Positions 18,853 to 28,060 of a DNA stretch of 64,000 nucleotides are shown one piece after another. The stretch is taken from assembly GCF_013705725.1 (NCBI RefSeq), contig NZ_CP055481.1:3968001-4032000 (forward strand). The letters are read 5' to 3'. How positions within the stretch are numbered: the first letter of the stretch is position 1; each line of letters begins with the position of its first letter. The translations under genes and the position numbers were made by a program. Source of the stretch: Klebsiella sp. RHBSTW-00484. GTDB lineage: Bacteria; Pseudomonadota; Gammaproteobacteria; Enterobacterales; Enterobacteriaceae. The notes under the pieces are model-generated. The model was not told where the DNA came from and searched no databases. It saw only the letters and a program-made list of their open reading frames with translations.

Positions 18853-19565
18853 GACAGCGCCTCTTTGCGCTCCACGGCGAACTTATAGCCTTTTCCCCAG
18901 ACTGTCAGGATGATGTCAGGTTCAGCCGGGTCGTGCTCAATTTTGGTACGCAGGCGGTTGATATGGGTGTTGACAGTATGCTCATAGCCATCGTGCTGAT
19001 AGCCCCATACCTGGTCAAGCAGCGCCAGACGGGAAAAGACCTCGCCCGGGTGGCGGGCAAAGTAGTACAGCAGGTCAAACTCTCGCGGCGTGAGGTCGAT
19101 CGCCTCGCCGCGCAGCTTCACTTCGCGGGACAAGGGGTCGATACTCAGACCATGGCTGGCGATGCGCCCGGCATCCATCAACAGATTTTGGCCCATCGCC
19201 TCCTGGCGGCGAAACACCGCTTTCACTCTGGCGGTCAGTTCGAGAATTGAAAAGGGTTTAGCCAAGTAATCATCCGCACCCATTTCCAGCCCCTGCACGC
19301 GCTGGGTTTCGCTGGCGCGAGCGCTGATAATAATCACCGGCAGGTAACGAGCTTGCTGGCGAATGTGCCGACAGATTTCCAGACCATCAACGTTGGGCAG
19401 CATCAGGTCGAGAATCACCGCATCCCAGATCTCTTTCTCCAGCCGCTGTAGCGCCTGCGCCCCGTCCGCCTCGTGGACAATCTGATACCCCTCATCCTGC
19501 AGATTGAGGCGCAGCAGCACGGCGATATCGTCATCATCTTCAACCAACAGAATTTTTTTTGCCAC
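18849..19565 (-). CDS. OmpR/PhoB-family response regulator
   Basis: 238 aa. The receiver domain has the acidic pocket VEDDDD, phospho-acceptor Asp53 in VILDLMLPNVDG, Thr/Ser switch ISARASE and Lys in DDYLAKPF. The C-terminal winged helix (LTPREFDLLYYFARHPGEVFSR, HTVNTHINRLRTKIE, VWGKGYKF) is of OmpR/PhoB type. It is the first gene of a two-gene unit with the kinase. Targets unknown. The upstream side abuts the broken rlmC. Confidence 0.9.
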   Translation of the reverse strand: MAKKILLVEDDDDIAVLLRLNLQDEGYQIVHEADGAQALQRLEKEIWDAVILDLMLPNVDGLEICRHIRQQARYLPVIIISARASETQRVQGLEMGADDYLAKPFSILELTARVKAVFRRQEAMGQNLLMDAGRIASHGLSIDPLSREVKLRGEAIDLTPREFDLLYYFARHPGEVFSRLALLDQVWGYQHDGYEHTVNTHINRLRTKIEHDPAEPDIILTVWGKGYKFAVERKEALS

Positions 19566-19873
19566 CGCAGCGCTCCGCTATTCTTACGTTCTGATTAGCC
19601 AAGCTTACCCGATCTTCGCCTGCTGAAGAGTTCACATTTTGTTTAAACTTCGCGAACCAGCAGGGTCAGCACCTCATAGTGGGCGGTATGGGGGAACATA
19701 TCGAACAGTTGGACGCGCTCAACTCGGTAGCCGGCCAGGCGGGCGATATCTTTCGCCATCGTCCGGGCGTTACAGCTGGAGTAGATGATAAAGCCGGGTG
19801 CCATGCGGCTTAAATAGTCACACTGACCCGTCCTGAATAGCGTTGACACGTTCCTGACTTAAATCCGGAGAAC

Positions 19874-20278
19874 GTGATGATGACTGAGTTCAAACGCACC
19901 CAACGTGATTATCCTCTATCCTTTAAAATAGCCGTTGTTGAACAGGTTGAAAAAGGCGAGATGACCTATAAACAGGCTCAGCAGCGGTATGGCATTCAGG
20001 GGCGCTCCACCGTTCTTGTCTGGCTGCGTAAATATGGCCGGCTTGACTGGAGCCCCGGACTTCCTGACCTGGTGAAGAGGAAACTGCCTGTGGCTCAGAC
20101 GACTGTCCCGCTTACACCCGAGCAAAGAATCAGGGAACTTGAAGAACAGCTTGAGCTGGCAAACCAGAAAGCTGAGTTTTTTGAGTCGGTTATCAATGTT
20201 CTGAAAAATGATTATGGGGTGAGCATCGTAAAAAAGCGGCCCGGCAAGTCCTCGCGCAAAGTCCGATCCCGAAAATAA
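19874..20278 (+). CDS. IS3-family OrfA (helix-turn-helix protein)
   Basis: 134 aa. The N-terminal part is a transposase helix-turn-helix (YPLSFKIAVVEQVEKGEMTYKQAQQRYGI, then STVLVWLRKYG), and residues ~78-115 form a leucine-zipper coiled coil (PEQRIRELEEQLELANQKAEFFESVINVL). OrfA binds IS ends and modulates transposition. Two adjacent ATGs (19874, 19877) both follow CCGGAGAACG. Ends just after the frameshift signal. Confidence 0.9.
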   Translation: MMMTEFKRTQRDYPLSFKIAVVEQVEKGEMTYKQAQQRYGIQGRSTVLVWLRKYGRLDWSPGLPDLVKRKLPVAQTTVPLTPEQRIRELEEQLELANQKAEFFESVINVLKNDYGVSIVKKRPGKSSRKVRSRK

Positions 20279-21132
20279 CCGTTACGCGTGCATGCCAGTT
20301 CCTGGGGCACAGCAGACAGGCATGGTACCAGGACAACACAAGGCGCAGAAAACGGCAGGAACATCATGCTCAGGTTCTGGAATTTGTTGCCCGCATCCGG
20401 TGTCGTCAGCCGAGAATCGGTACGCGTAAACTGCACTATCTGCTGAATACTCAGGCCGATAAAACGCTGAATATCGGGCGGGACCAGCTGTTTAACTTGC
20501 TGGATGAATACCGGCTCCTGGTGCCGGTGAAACGGGCATATCACAAAACCACCAACAGCCATCATCGCTTTCACTGGCATCCTAACCTGCTGAAACCCGG
20601 CCCTGAACAGGTTATCGCCCTTGAGCCGGAGCAGGTCTGGGTTGCCGATATTACTTACCTTCCGCTACGTAGCGGCACGGCCTATCTGAGTCTGGTCACC
20701 GATGCCTGCTCCAGAAAAATCGTGGGTTACCATGTCGGGGAAAACCTGCAGACAGAAAACGTGGTAAAAGCGTTCAGACAGGCGCTGAGGCGGAGAAAAA
20801 CGACAGGTCCGCTGGTACATCATTCTGACAGAGGGCTGCAATACTGTTCAGCGCTCTATCAGTCAGTCCATGAAAGAAACGGGATAACCTGTTCAATGAC
20901 CGATGGTTACGACTGCTACCAGAATGCACTGGCAGAGCGAATAAACGGTATCCTGAAAAATGAGTTTTTACTCTCGCGTCCAGCCGATCTGGCACAAGCC
21001 AGAATGATGGTAAAAGAGTCGGTGGGAATTTATAACCATGAGCGGCCACATCTGGCCCTGAAGTACAAAACGCCCGATGATGTTCATCAGGCGTTTTATC
21101 GACAGAAAACTGTCAACCTATATCAGGACTAG
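20236..21132 (+). CDS. IS3-family OrfB DDE integrase region, expressed as OrfAB by -1 frameshift
   Basis: The frame lies at minus one relative to OrfA. The heptamer A-AAA-AAG at 20230-20236 is in the correct OrfA phase for slippage, giving an OrfAB fusion of about 419 aa. The rve integrase core shows the catalytic triad: Asp in VWVADITYL, Asp in [10 protein letters not shown] and Glu in [15 protein letters not shown], followed by YNHERPH. The stop TAG lies inside the right terminal repeat. No strong independent start precedes it. Confidence 0.88.
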   Translation, partial: AARQVLAQSPIPKITVTRACQFLGHSRQAWYQDNTRRRKRQEHHAQVLEFVARIRCRQPRIGTRKLHYLLNTQADKTLNIGRDQLFNLLDEYRLLVPVKRAYHKTTNSHHRFHWHPNLLKPGPEQVIALEPEQVWVADITYLPLRSGTAYLSLVTDACSRKIVGYHVGENLQTENVVKAFRQALRRRKTTGPLVHHSDRGLQYCSALYQSVHERNGITCSMTDGYDCYQNALAERINGILKNEFLLSRPADLAQARMMVKESVGIYNHERPHLALKYKTPDDVHQAFYRQKTVNLYQD

Positions 21133-22130
21133 TCACACAGCTCGTTGCCGATACCACGACGCGGCGGATTCACCAGCACCAGGTCGGGAACTTCCCCTTC
21201 GCCAGTGGCGAACTGCGTGGAGTCAAGCGCCTGAAAATGCAGGTTATGCAAGCCAAGCTCCGCCGCCGACTGCTTCGCGCAGGCGATGGCCTCCGGAGCG
21301 ATTTCAATCCCGGTCAGGCGCATCTGCGGCGTGGCGCAGTGCAGGCCAAAGCCGCCGACCCCGCAGAAGAGATCCCACATATGGTTGACCGGCAGTTCAC
21401 GCACCCAGTCACGGGCGGTGGCGTACAGCTGGCTGGCAACCACCGGGTTAGTTTGAAAGAAACTTTGCGGACGGATCCACAGCGGCACGCCGTTGAAATT
21501 TTCCGCCAGCGCCTGTTGGTCAGTAAGAAAAATTTCCTGCTCCCCTTCCATAATCGCCATATGCACCGGCTGAACGTTGGCGGTAATCACTTTCAACTGC
21601 GGCAACTGAGCCTGTAGCTCCGGCAGCGCGGCGCGCAACTGGTCAAGCTTGGCCTCTGAGCGCAGGACAAAGCGCAGCATCATGCCGCCGTCCTGCTGGC
21701 TTTCGGTAAGCAGAAGATACTTCAGCTCGCCGCGTTTGCGGGCAACGTTATAGGGCGTGAGTCCGGCGCGGGCGATAAACGGTTTAAGCGCGGCAAACAC
21801 TGGCGCAAAACTTTCGGGATATAGCGGGCAATCGGTGAGATCTTCCGGGGTACCATCGCGGTGCAGCATGCCAAGGAGCGGACGCTCAACGCTGCCGCTG
21901 ACCACCATTTTGGCTTTATTGCGAAACCCGGCTTCCGGGCCACAAACCGGTGCGCACCAGTTAGCTACCGGAATCTCCGCCAACAGCCTATGCAGGTCGA
22001 CCATTTTATCGGCGAGCTGTTGCGGTACCGGTAGTTCCAGCCACTGACAGGAGCGACAGCGGCCCGCGTCATAAAGTGCGCAGTGCATAAGAAGACCTTC
22101 AAAAAAACAGGGGCGGGGATTGTATCACCG

Positions 22131-22619
22131 TTACTGTAAACGGAAAAAGCGTCGACACGGGGCCGGGACAAACAGCAGCACCAGCACCAGCAAATCCGGC
22201 AGTTTTTGCATCATCAGCGAGCGGAAGATTTCGCGCTTCGATTCTCCGGCGATGCTAAATAGCTCTGGATAACCGTAACCCAGCGATGCGGCCCACAGAT
22301 AGCCGATGACGATAACCTGAGTCAGCAGATACAGCCAGCGCGCCCAGTTACGCCCTTTTACCAGCGAAAACGCACACCAGATTTCAACGAACACCAGCAC
22401 CAGACTTGAGAGAAAGACCAACGTCAACGGCCACGTCTGCACGCTGCGATGGATAAACTCCGCGATCCCTCTGACGCCAAGCTGATTGAGGATCATCAAC
22501 AGATCCAGACCACGGATCAAAATAATGGCGAAAGCCGCCACCTGCACCAGTGCAGGAACGTTAAGACGAGCATGAGACGAGTGCGTTTTTGTAAACAATC
22601 CCAACGTAAAGTCTTCCAT
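22131..22619 (-). CDS. ybjO: Inner membrane protein YbjO
   Basis: 162 aa, equal to E. coli YbjO (DUF2593). Four hydrophobic segments are visible (LVQVAAFAIILIRGLDLLMIL, WPLTLVFLSSLVLVFVEIWCAF, WLYLLTQVIVIGYLWAASLGY, LPDLLVLVLLFVPA). Function unknown. It lies on the same strand as the potFGHI genes upstream of it but is separated from potI by an ERIC element. Confidence 0.92.
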   Translation of the reverse strand: MEDFTLGLFTKTHSSHARLNVPALVQVAAFAIILIRGLDLLMILNQLGVRGIAEFIHRSVQTWPLTLVFLSSLVLVFVEIWCAFSLVKGRNWARWLYLLTQVIVIGYLWAASLGYGYPELFSIAGESKREIFRSLMMQKLPDLLVLVLLFVPAPCRRFFRLQ

Positions 22620-22668
22620 GAAAACGGCGCCACAAATGCGGCGCCGATGTTAACTCTATTGCAGATAT

Positions 22669-22795
22669 TATACCCTAAATAATTCGAGTTGCTTAAAGGC
22701 GGCAAGGGAGGGAGTCCCCAGGAGCATAGATAACTATGTGACTGGGGTGAGCGAGCGTAGCCAACACATAAGCAACTTGAAGTATGACGGGTATA
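22669..22795. repeat. ERIC element, full 127 bp
   Basis: Starts TATACCC and ends GGGTATA, with long complementary arms (ATAATTCGAGTTGC / GCAACTTGAAGTAT types) and the central conserved AGTCCCCAGGAGC...GTGACTGGGGTGAGCG. Lies between potI and ybjO. Confidence 0.93.
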
Positions 22796-22801
22796 GGTGG
22801 T

Positions 22802-23647
22802 TCAGCCCCTTCTTGCACGCTGAATATCGCGCACCCGCTGCTTTTCTGCGCGCGCCATCAAATACCAGGCGATAAAACCGACAATTCCGACCACGCCGAG
22901 GATTAAGGTCGCCAGGGCGTTAATCTCCGGGTTCACGCCCATGCGCACGCTGGAGAAGACCAGCATCGGCAACGTCGTCGCGCCCGGCCCGGAAACAAAG
23001 CTGGCAATCACCAAATCGTCCAGAGACAAGGTAAACGCCAACAGCCAGCCGGAGACCACTGCCGGCATAATCATCGGCAGCGTAATGACGAAAAAGACCT
23101 TCAGCGGCGCAGCCCCCAGATCCATTGCCGCCTCTTCGATAGAGTGGTCCAGCTCGCGCAGACGCGACGAAATCACCACCGCCACATAAGCGGTACAAAA
23201 GGTGACGTGCGCCAGCCAGATGGTCAGCATTCCGCGATCCGACGGCCAGCCAATAGAGTGCCCCAGCGCCACAAACAGCAGCAGCAGCGACAAACCGGTT
23301 ATCACATCAGGCATCACCAGCGGCGCGGTAATCATAAAGGCAAAACCGTTTGAACCGCGAAAGCGGCCAAAACGCACCATCACCACCGCAGCAATGGTGC
23401 CAAGGATCACCGCCGCCGTCGCGGCGCAGGCGGCAATGGTCAGGCTCAGTCCCACCGCGCTCATCATCGCATCGTCATGAAAAAGCTCGCGATACCAGCG
23501 CGTCGACCACCCGGCCCAGACCGTCACCAGCTTCGAGCTGTTGAACGAGTAAATCACCAGCATGAGCATCGGCGCGTACAGGAAGGTAAAGCCAAGCACC
23601 AGAATTAAAATTCGCCACGGCGAACGGACTACCGGCAAATCACTCAT
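22802..23647 (-). CDS. potI: Putrescine ABC transporter permease PotI
   Basis: 281 aa from the ATG at 23647, the E. coli length; the frame is open upstream but MSDLPVVRSPWRILILVLGF is the conserved start. Six membrane helices; the EAA loop reads SIEEAAMDLGAAPLKVFFVITLP. It pairs with PotH in the PotFGHI putrescine importer. Start overlaps potH by 4 bp. Confidence 0.95.
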   Translation of the reverse strand: MSDLPVVRSPWRILILVLGFTFLYAPMLMLVIYSFNSSKLVTVWAGWSTRWYRELFHDDAMMSAVGLSLTIAACAATAAVILGTIAAVVMVRFGRFRGSNGFAFMITAPLVMPDVITGLSLLLLFVALGHSIGWPSDRGMLTIWLAHVTFCTAYVAVVISSRLRELDHSIEEAAMDLGAAPLKVFFVITLPMIMPAVVSGWLLAFTLSLDDLVIASFVSGPGATTLPMLVFSSVRMGVNPEINALATLILGVVGIVGFIAWYLMARAEKQRVRDIQRARRG

Positions 23648-24597
23648 CCGTGTTCTCCTCCCTGTTTTTGCTGATGCTTGTGGAACCACATGATCGGTAC
23701 GATCAGCAGCAACAGCATCACAATCGCTACCGCCGAGGCCACCGGCCAGTCACGGTTATTAAAGAACTCCTGCCACAGCACGCGGCCAATCATAATGCTG
23801 TCCGGGCCGCCCAACAGTTCCGGAATCACGAACTCCCCTACCGCCGGAATAAACACCAGCATCGACCCGGCGATAATGCCGCCTTTGGTCAGCGGAACAA
23901 TGACCTGGAAGAAGGTTTTCAGCGGACGCGCCCCCAGATCCAGCGACGCCTCGACCAGTGAGTAATCAATGCGCGTCAGAGCGGTATAAATCGGCAGCAC
24001 CATAAACGGCAGATAGGCGTATACAATGCCGATATAGACCGCAAGGTTGGTGTGCAGGATCTCCAGCGGCTGATCGATAACCCCCAGCCACAACAGGAAG
24101 TTATTCAGCACACCGTTGCTTTTCAGCAGTCCCATCCAGGCATAGACGCGGATCAGGAACGACGTCCACGACGGCAGGATAACCAGCAGCAGCAGGATAT
24201 TGCGCGTCGATGGTTTACTGTGCGCTACCGCCCACGCCAGCGGATAACCCATCAGCAGACAGCAAAACGTCGAGATCCCCGCCACCTGAAGCGATTGCAG
24301 ATAGGCTTCGAAATAGAGCGGATCGTCGGTGAGCTGCAGGAAATTGCCAAGATTCAGCGTCAGCGTCAGCTGGCCGTCAGCCCATTCCAGCAGATCGGTA
24401 TACGGCGGGATCGCCCGCGCCATTTCCGCAAGGCTGATTTTAAACACAATCAGGAACGGCAGCAGAAACAGCAAAATCAGCCACACGTAAGGTAGCGCAA
24501 TCACCAGTTTGCGCCCGTGAGCCATTTGCAGGCGCGCCAGCCACAGCGCAAAACCGCCCGGCTTTTTCGCGCCTGACGGAGGTTCTAATGTACTCAT
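23644..24597 (-). CDS. potH: Putrescine ABC transporter permease PotH
   Basis: 317 aa, the E. coli length. About six membrane helices; EAA loop SLVEASLDLGARPLKTFFQVIVPLT. Forms the channel with PotI and is driven by PotG. It sits 10 bp after potG and overlaps potI by 4 bp. Confidence 0.96.
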   Translation of the reverse strand: MSTLEPPSGAKKPGGFALWLARLQMAHGRKLVIALPYVWLILLFLLPFLIVFKISLAEMARAIPPYTDLLEWADGQLTLTLNLGNFLQLTDDPLYFEAYLQSLQVAGISTFCCLLMGYPLAWAVAHSKPSTRNILLLLVILPSWTSFLIRVYAWMGLLKSNGVLNNFLLWLGVIDQPLEILHTNLAVYIGIVYAYLPFMVLPIYTALTRIDYSLVEASLDLGARPLKTFFQVIVPLTKGGIIAGSMLVFIPAVGEFVIPELLGGPDSIMIGRVLWQEFFNNRDWPVASAVAIVMLLLLIVPIMWFHKHQQKQGGEHG

Positions 24598-24607
24598 CGC
24601 CCTCTCC

Positions 24608-25741
24608 TTACACCGTCAGCACGACGCAGCTATCAGCATCCCAGCACAAACGAACCTCATCGCCCCACGTCGGCGCACCTTTGCGGTAGCGGTGTTCGTT
24701 TTGTAACTGGGCGCTGATCATCTGCCCGCTTTTTAGGCGTACATGGTAGATAGACAGGTCACCGAGATAGGCGATATAGATAACTTCGCCCACCGCAAAG
24801 TTGTAGCCATCCGCTGGCGGGTCTTCGCAGAGCATGATTTTTTCCGGGCGCAGAGCCACCCACACCGGGACGTTATCCACCACGGAGGCGTCAGGGTCTA
24901 CTTTCAAGGGATGCGTCAGACCCGGCGAATCCAGCACCAGTCCATCTTCCTGACGCTCTTTCACTAGCCCTTCAAAGACGTTGACCGAACCGATAAACTC
25001 CGCGCTATAGCGGGTGGTTGGATGCTCGTAAATCTCCTCCGGCTCGCCAATTTGCACAAACTTGCCGCGGTTCATAATGGCGATGCGTCCCGCCATGGTC
25101 ATCGCTTCTTCCTGATCGTGGGTCACCATCACGCAGGTGACGCCGACGCGCTCGAGAATATCGACCACTTCCAGCTGCATCCTGTCGCGCAGCTTTTTAT
25201 CCAGCGCCCCCATCGGCTCATCGAGCAGCAGCAGCTTCGGTCTTTTCGCCAGGCTACGGGCCAGCGCCACGCGCTGGCGCTGGCCACCAGAGAGCTGATG
25301 CGGTTTGCGCTTCGCGAACTCCTGCATATGCACCAGCGCCAGCATCTCCTGCACCCGACTGGTGATTTCCGCTTTCGGTAATCTGTCCTGCTTGAGGCCA
25401 AAGGCGATATTCTGCTCGACCGTCATATGCGGAAATAGCGCGTAGGACTGAAACATCATGTTGATAGGCCGCTGATACGGCGGCACCCGCGCCAGGTCGA
25501 CGCCATCGAGAACAATCTGCCCAGCTGTTGGCTGTTCAAAACCCGCCAGCATGCGCAGCAAGGTCGATTTACCGCAGCCGGATGCGCCCAGCAGGGCAAA
25601 GATTTCGCCTTTGTAAATGGTGAGATTGACATCGTCGACAGCGTGCTGCCCATCAAACGACTTGGTTAAATTACGAATTTCCAGTAGCGGGGTCAGCGCT
25701 TTGGGGGCTTTTGCCTGCGGGCGGGGGATTGCATCATTCAC
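24608..25741 (-). CDS. potG: Putrescine ABC transporter ATP-binding subunit PotG
   Basis: 377 aa from the GTG at 25741 (VNDAIPRPQAK), equal to E. coli; GGAG stands nine bases before it, while a longer frame to 25765 has no such support. Walker A GASGCGKS, signature LSGGQRQRVALARSL, Walker B LLLLDEPMGALD, His switch VMVTHDQEEAM, and a C-terminal TOBE domain. Energises PotHI. Confidence 0.95.
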   Translation of the reverse strand: MNDAIPRPQAKAPKALTPLLEIRNLTKSFDGQHAVDDVNLTIYKGEIFALLGASGCGKSTLLRMLAGFEQPTAGQIVLDGVDLARVPPYQRPINMMFQSYALFPHMTVEQNIAFGLKQDRLPKAEITSRVQEMLALVHMQEFAKRKPHQLSGGQRQRVALARSLAKRPKLLLLDEPMGALDKKLRDRMQLEVVDILERVGVTCVMVTHDQEEAMTMAGRIAIMNRGKFVQIGEPEEIYEHPTTRYSAEFIGSVNVFEGLVKERQEDGLVLDSPGLTHPLKVDPDASVVDNVPVWVALRPEKIMLCEDPPADGYNFAVGEVIYIAYLGDLSIYHVRLKSGQMISAQLQNEHRYRKGAPTWGDEVRLCWDADSCVVLTV

Positions 25742-25794
25742 GGGGTGTTCTCCGGCAGAAATCAAAACTGGTGCAAACGCACTGTTATGGTGCG

Positions 25795-25874
25795 TATCGC
25801 CGGGCAGCGCTAACGCTTGCCCGGCCTACGGGTTTTGTAGGCCCGGTAGCATTAGCGCCACCGGACAACGGTAT
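25795..25874. repeat. REP/BIME pair between potG and potF
   Basis: Two facing palindromic units: GCCGGGCAGCGCTAACGC-TTGCCCGGC and TAGGCCCGGTAGCATTAGCG-CCACCGGAC, joined by a short CTACGGGTTTTGTAG hairpin. A typical REP pair in a 140-bp gap within the pot operon, where it may lower potGHI message relative to potF. Confidence 0.8.
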
Positions 25875-25883
25875 TAAAAGTCG

Positions 25884-26996
25884 TTATTTCCCGCTTTTCA
25901 CTTTTGTCCATGCGCGAGTACGCACACGGTCGATTTTTGGATCTTGTACTTTCAGGGTGAACAGCTTGGCGAATACGTCAGCTGGTGGATAAATTGCCGG
26001 GTTATTACGAATATCTTCGCTAACCAGCGGCGTAGAGGCTTTGTTACCGTTAGCGTAATAAACGTGATCGCTAATATGCGCGATAACATCAGGACGCATC
26101 AGATAATTAAGGAACTGATAAGCCTCATCTTTATTTTTGGCATCCGCAGGCATGGCGAAGACATCAAAGAACGCCAGCGCCCCCTCCTTCGGAATAAAGT
26201 AGGAGACGTTTACGCCGTTCTTCGCTTCTTTCGCCCGATTAGCCGCCTGCCATACGTCACCCGCCCAGCCGATAGCAACGCAGATATCGCCGTTGGCAAG
26301 GTCATTGATGTACTGCGAGGAGTGGAAATAGCGGATGTTCGGACGCAGCTTAAGCAGCAGGTCGGTCGCCGGGCCAGTGTAATCATCGGCTTTACTGCTG
26401 TTCGGATCTTTGCCGAGATAGTTCAGCACGGTGGCGAAAATCTCTTCAGGAGCATCAAGGAATGAGACGCCGCAGCTTTTCAGTTTCTCCAGGTTTTCCG
26501 GCTTCATCACCAGATCCCAGCTGTCCAGCGGTACATCTTTGCCCAGCACGGCTTTGACTTTATCCACGTTGTAGCCAATACCGGTGGTCGCCCACAGGTA
26601 CGGTATCGCGTATTTATTGTCCGGGTCGTGCTTCGCCACCAGCTTCAGCACTTCAGGATCGAGGTTTTTCCAGTTGGGGAGCTTGCTCTTATCCAGCGGC
26701 TGGAAAACCCCTGCCGCCAGCTGTCGTTCAAGGAAGCTTGCTGACGGCACCACCAGGTCAAAGCCGGTGCTGCCCGCCATGAGTTTGCCTTCCAGCACTT
26801 CGTTGGAATCAAAAACGTCATACACCACTTTAATACCGGTCTCTTTTTCAAAATTCGCTACCGTATCCGGCGCAATATAATCAGACCAGTTATAAACATG
26901 CAGGGTTTTTTGTTCAGCTGCGAGCGAACCGGCAGAAACGGCCATCAGCGCACCCGTAACCAGACCTGTTAACCATTTTTTACCAAAGGCGGTCAT
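25884..26996 (-). CDS. potF: Periplasmic putrescine-binding protein PotF
   Basis: 370 aa, E. coli length. Signal peptide to about residue 27 (LVTGALMAVSAGSLAA), then the PotD/PotF fold (LHVYNWSDYIAPDTVANFEKETGIKV). Aromatic and acidic polyamine-contact regions such as NWSDY, WATTGIGYN and DVFAMPADA are present. First gene of potFGHI; an upstream gap of 348 bp carries its control region. Confidence 0.96.
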   Translation of the reverse strand: MTAFGKKWLTGLVTGALMAVSAGSLAAEQKTLHVYNWSDYIAPDTVANFEKETGIKVVYDVFDSNEVLEGKLMAGSTGFDLVVPSASFLERQLAAGVFQPLDKSKLPNWKNLDPEVLKLVAKHDPDNKYAIPYLWATTGIGYNVDKVKAVLGKDVPLDSWDLVMKPENLEKLKSCGVSFLDAPEEIFATVLNYLGKDPNSSKADDYTGPATDLLLKLRPNIRYFHSSQYINDLANGDICVAIGWAGDVWQAANRAKEAKNGVNVSYFIPKEGALAFFDVFAMPADAKNKDEAYQFLNYLMRPDVIAHISDHVYYANGNKASTPLVSEDIRNNPAIYPPADVFAKLFTLKVQDPKIDRVRTRAWTKVKSGK

Positions 26997-27344
26997 ATCT
27001 CTTATTCCTTCTCAATGCCCGTTAACAAGCGGGCTGAATATACGCACTTGTTTGCATGCAATAATCATGCATATTTTTTCATTGCCTAAGAAAAGGAGAG
27101 AGGACCTCTCCCGGAATGGTTGCCCGCAACTGGAAGCATCGTCAGAATAACTGTAGCCAGAATAAGAGGCTATAGCCCAGGTAAAAAAACGGCTTTTATC
27201 AATTTTTTATGCAATAACGGTCTACGTGATAAGCCGAAAGCGGCAGTATGGCGGTGAAATATTCTTTAAAGAAAGGTTAATAGCAGAATAAAAGCGGGAA
27301 ATACGCAGCCGCTATGGCAGTGGCTGCGCTATTTTTAGACAGGC
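26997..27344. other. potF upstream / ybjN downstream gap
   Basis: This 348-bp gap contains the potF leader and promoter on the minus strand. A hairpin CGCAGCC/GGCTGCG (27304-27310 and 27322-27328) just after ybjN, with ATTTTT beyond it on the plus strand, may be a terminator. No convincing coding sequence or small RNA was seen. Confidence 0.5.
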
Positions 27345-27824
27345 TTAGTGAAGAAAATGGTACTGGATATTCTCAGCGACGGGCTCTTCTTCCTCAGGCT
27401 TATACAACACCTGATTGGCGCTGGCTTCGAGCATAACCATTGAAATCTGTTCTTCGCTCTGACGGAAAAACCACGCGAACTGATCAAAGGTAATACCGAC
27501 ACCGACGATCAGCGCCTGGCACACCACCAGTTTCGGCAGATTATCATCCTGAATATCGAGAAAAGCCTTCACGGTCAACGAACTGGCGTTAATCGCTGAA
27601 AGATCGGCAGAGAGCGGCAGCAGCGCAGAGGGCTTAACTTCTGCCAGTGCGGAAAAGAGTACCACGTTGTCCACCAGGTCGATTTTGGCATCAAAAATGC
27701 CTTCGAAATTCTGCATATGCGGCAGATGTAGCGCCTGGCAGGAATCACACTCAAAAAAGCTGATGCCCAATTCGTCGAGCCATTGACGTAACGTATCAAG
27801 ACCCGGAACGACCAGTGAATCCAT
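27345..27824 (-). CDS. ybjN: YbjN, type III secretion chaperone-like protein
   Basis: 159 aa from the ATG at 27824 (MDSLVVPGLDTLRQWLDELG), with GGTCAT before it; the E. coli protein is 158. The frame is open much further upstream, but that part has no homology to the family. Fold predicted as T3S chaperone-like; in E. coli overproduction affects motility and stress resistance, mechanism unclear. Normally follows rimK closely; here a TnpB element lies between them. Confidence 0.92.
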   Translation of the reverse strand: MDSLVVPGLDTLRQWLDELGISFFECDSCQALHLPHMQNFEGIFDAKIDLVDNVVLFSALAEVKPSALLPLSADLSAINASSLTVKAFLDIQDDNLPKLVVCQALIVGVGITFDQFAWFFRQSEEQISMVMLEASANQVLYKPEEEEPVAENIQYHFLH

Positions 27825-27914
27825 ATGACCTGTGACCTCTTGCTGTGGAAAAATGCGACGCCATAGCTTACGCAAAAAAAGCGTCATGTACCATAACGCT
27901 GTCGTGAAAGGAAA

Positions 27915-28060
27915 GTGACTGCTCCCCGCCATAAACGGCGGGGCTTCCCACTTCTCAGGCTGCAACTGGCATAACGCCAGACTTATGCAAGCCTCGATGG
28001 GCTTTGACGACAAGTCCTGCCGCCATTAATTCTGTTATGCCCTTGCGCTGGATGTTGATC
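27915..28060 (-). ncRNA. Probable omega-RNA (reRNA) overlapping the tnpB 3' end
   Basis: In studied TnpB systems the guide RNA covers the 3' end of tnpB and the right end, with the guide just outside the element. Here the terminal hairpin at 27924-27943 is seen. The upstream extent is a guess, and a guide would begin near GTGACTGCTC or the TTTCC after it. Inference from family knowledge. Confidence 0.4.

Larger units (their letters stand above)
19824..21135 (+). mobile_element. IS3-family insertion sequence, 1312 bp, complete
   Basis: Terminal inverted repeats begin TGACCCGTCCTGA at 19824 and, on the other strand, TGACTAGTCCTGA at 21135, continuing with GTTGACA in both. The flanks are a 3-bp direct repeat CAC (19821-19823 and 21136-21138), and removing the element plus one copy restores the rlmC frame. 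It encodes OrfA and, by minus-one frameshift, OrfAB. The element looks intact. I do not assign an ISfinder name. Confidence 0.92.
19643..22088 (-). pseudogene. rlmC: 23S rRNA m5U747 methyltransferase RlmC, interrupted by an IS
   Basis: The N-terminal 319 codons (22088 to about 21136, from [14 protein letters not shown] with iron-sulfur cysteines through [14 protein letters not shown]) and the last 57 codons (about 19823 to 19643, [17 protein letters not shown] onward) together make a 376-aa RlmC, close to the E. coli 375. They are split by a 1312-bp IS3-family element. The N-terminal piece hits a TAG inside the IS end. The catalytic cysteine of the SSCN motif is on the detached C-terminal piece, so methylation of U747 is expected to be lost. 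The flanking copies of CAC are the target duplication. Confidence 0.93.

Noticed and set aside
27825..28013. 222-aa version of YbjN
   Set aside because: The extra 63 residues overlap the end of tnpB and have no counterpart in YbjN; the ATG at 27824 aligns with the E. coli start.
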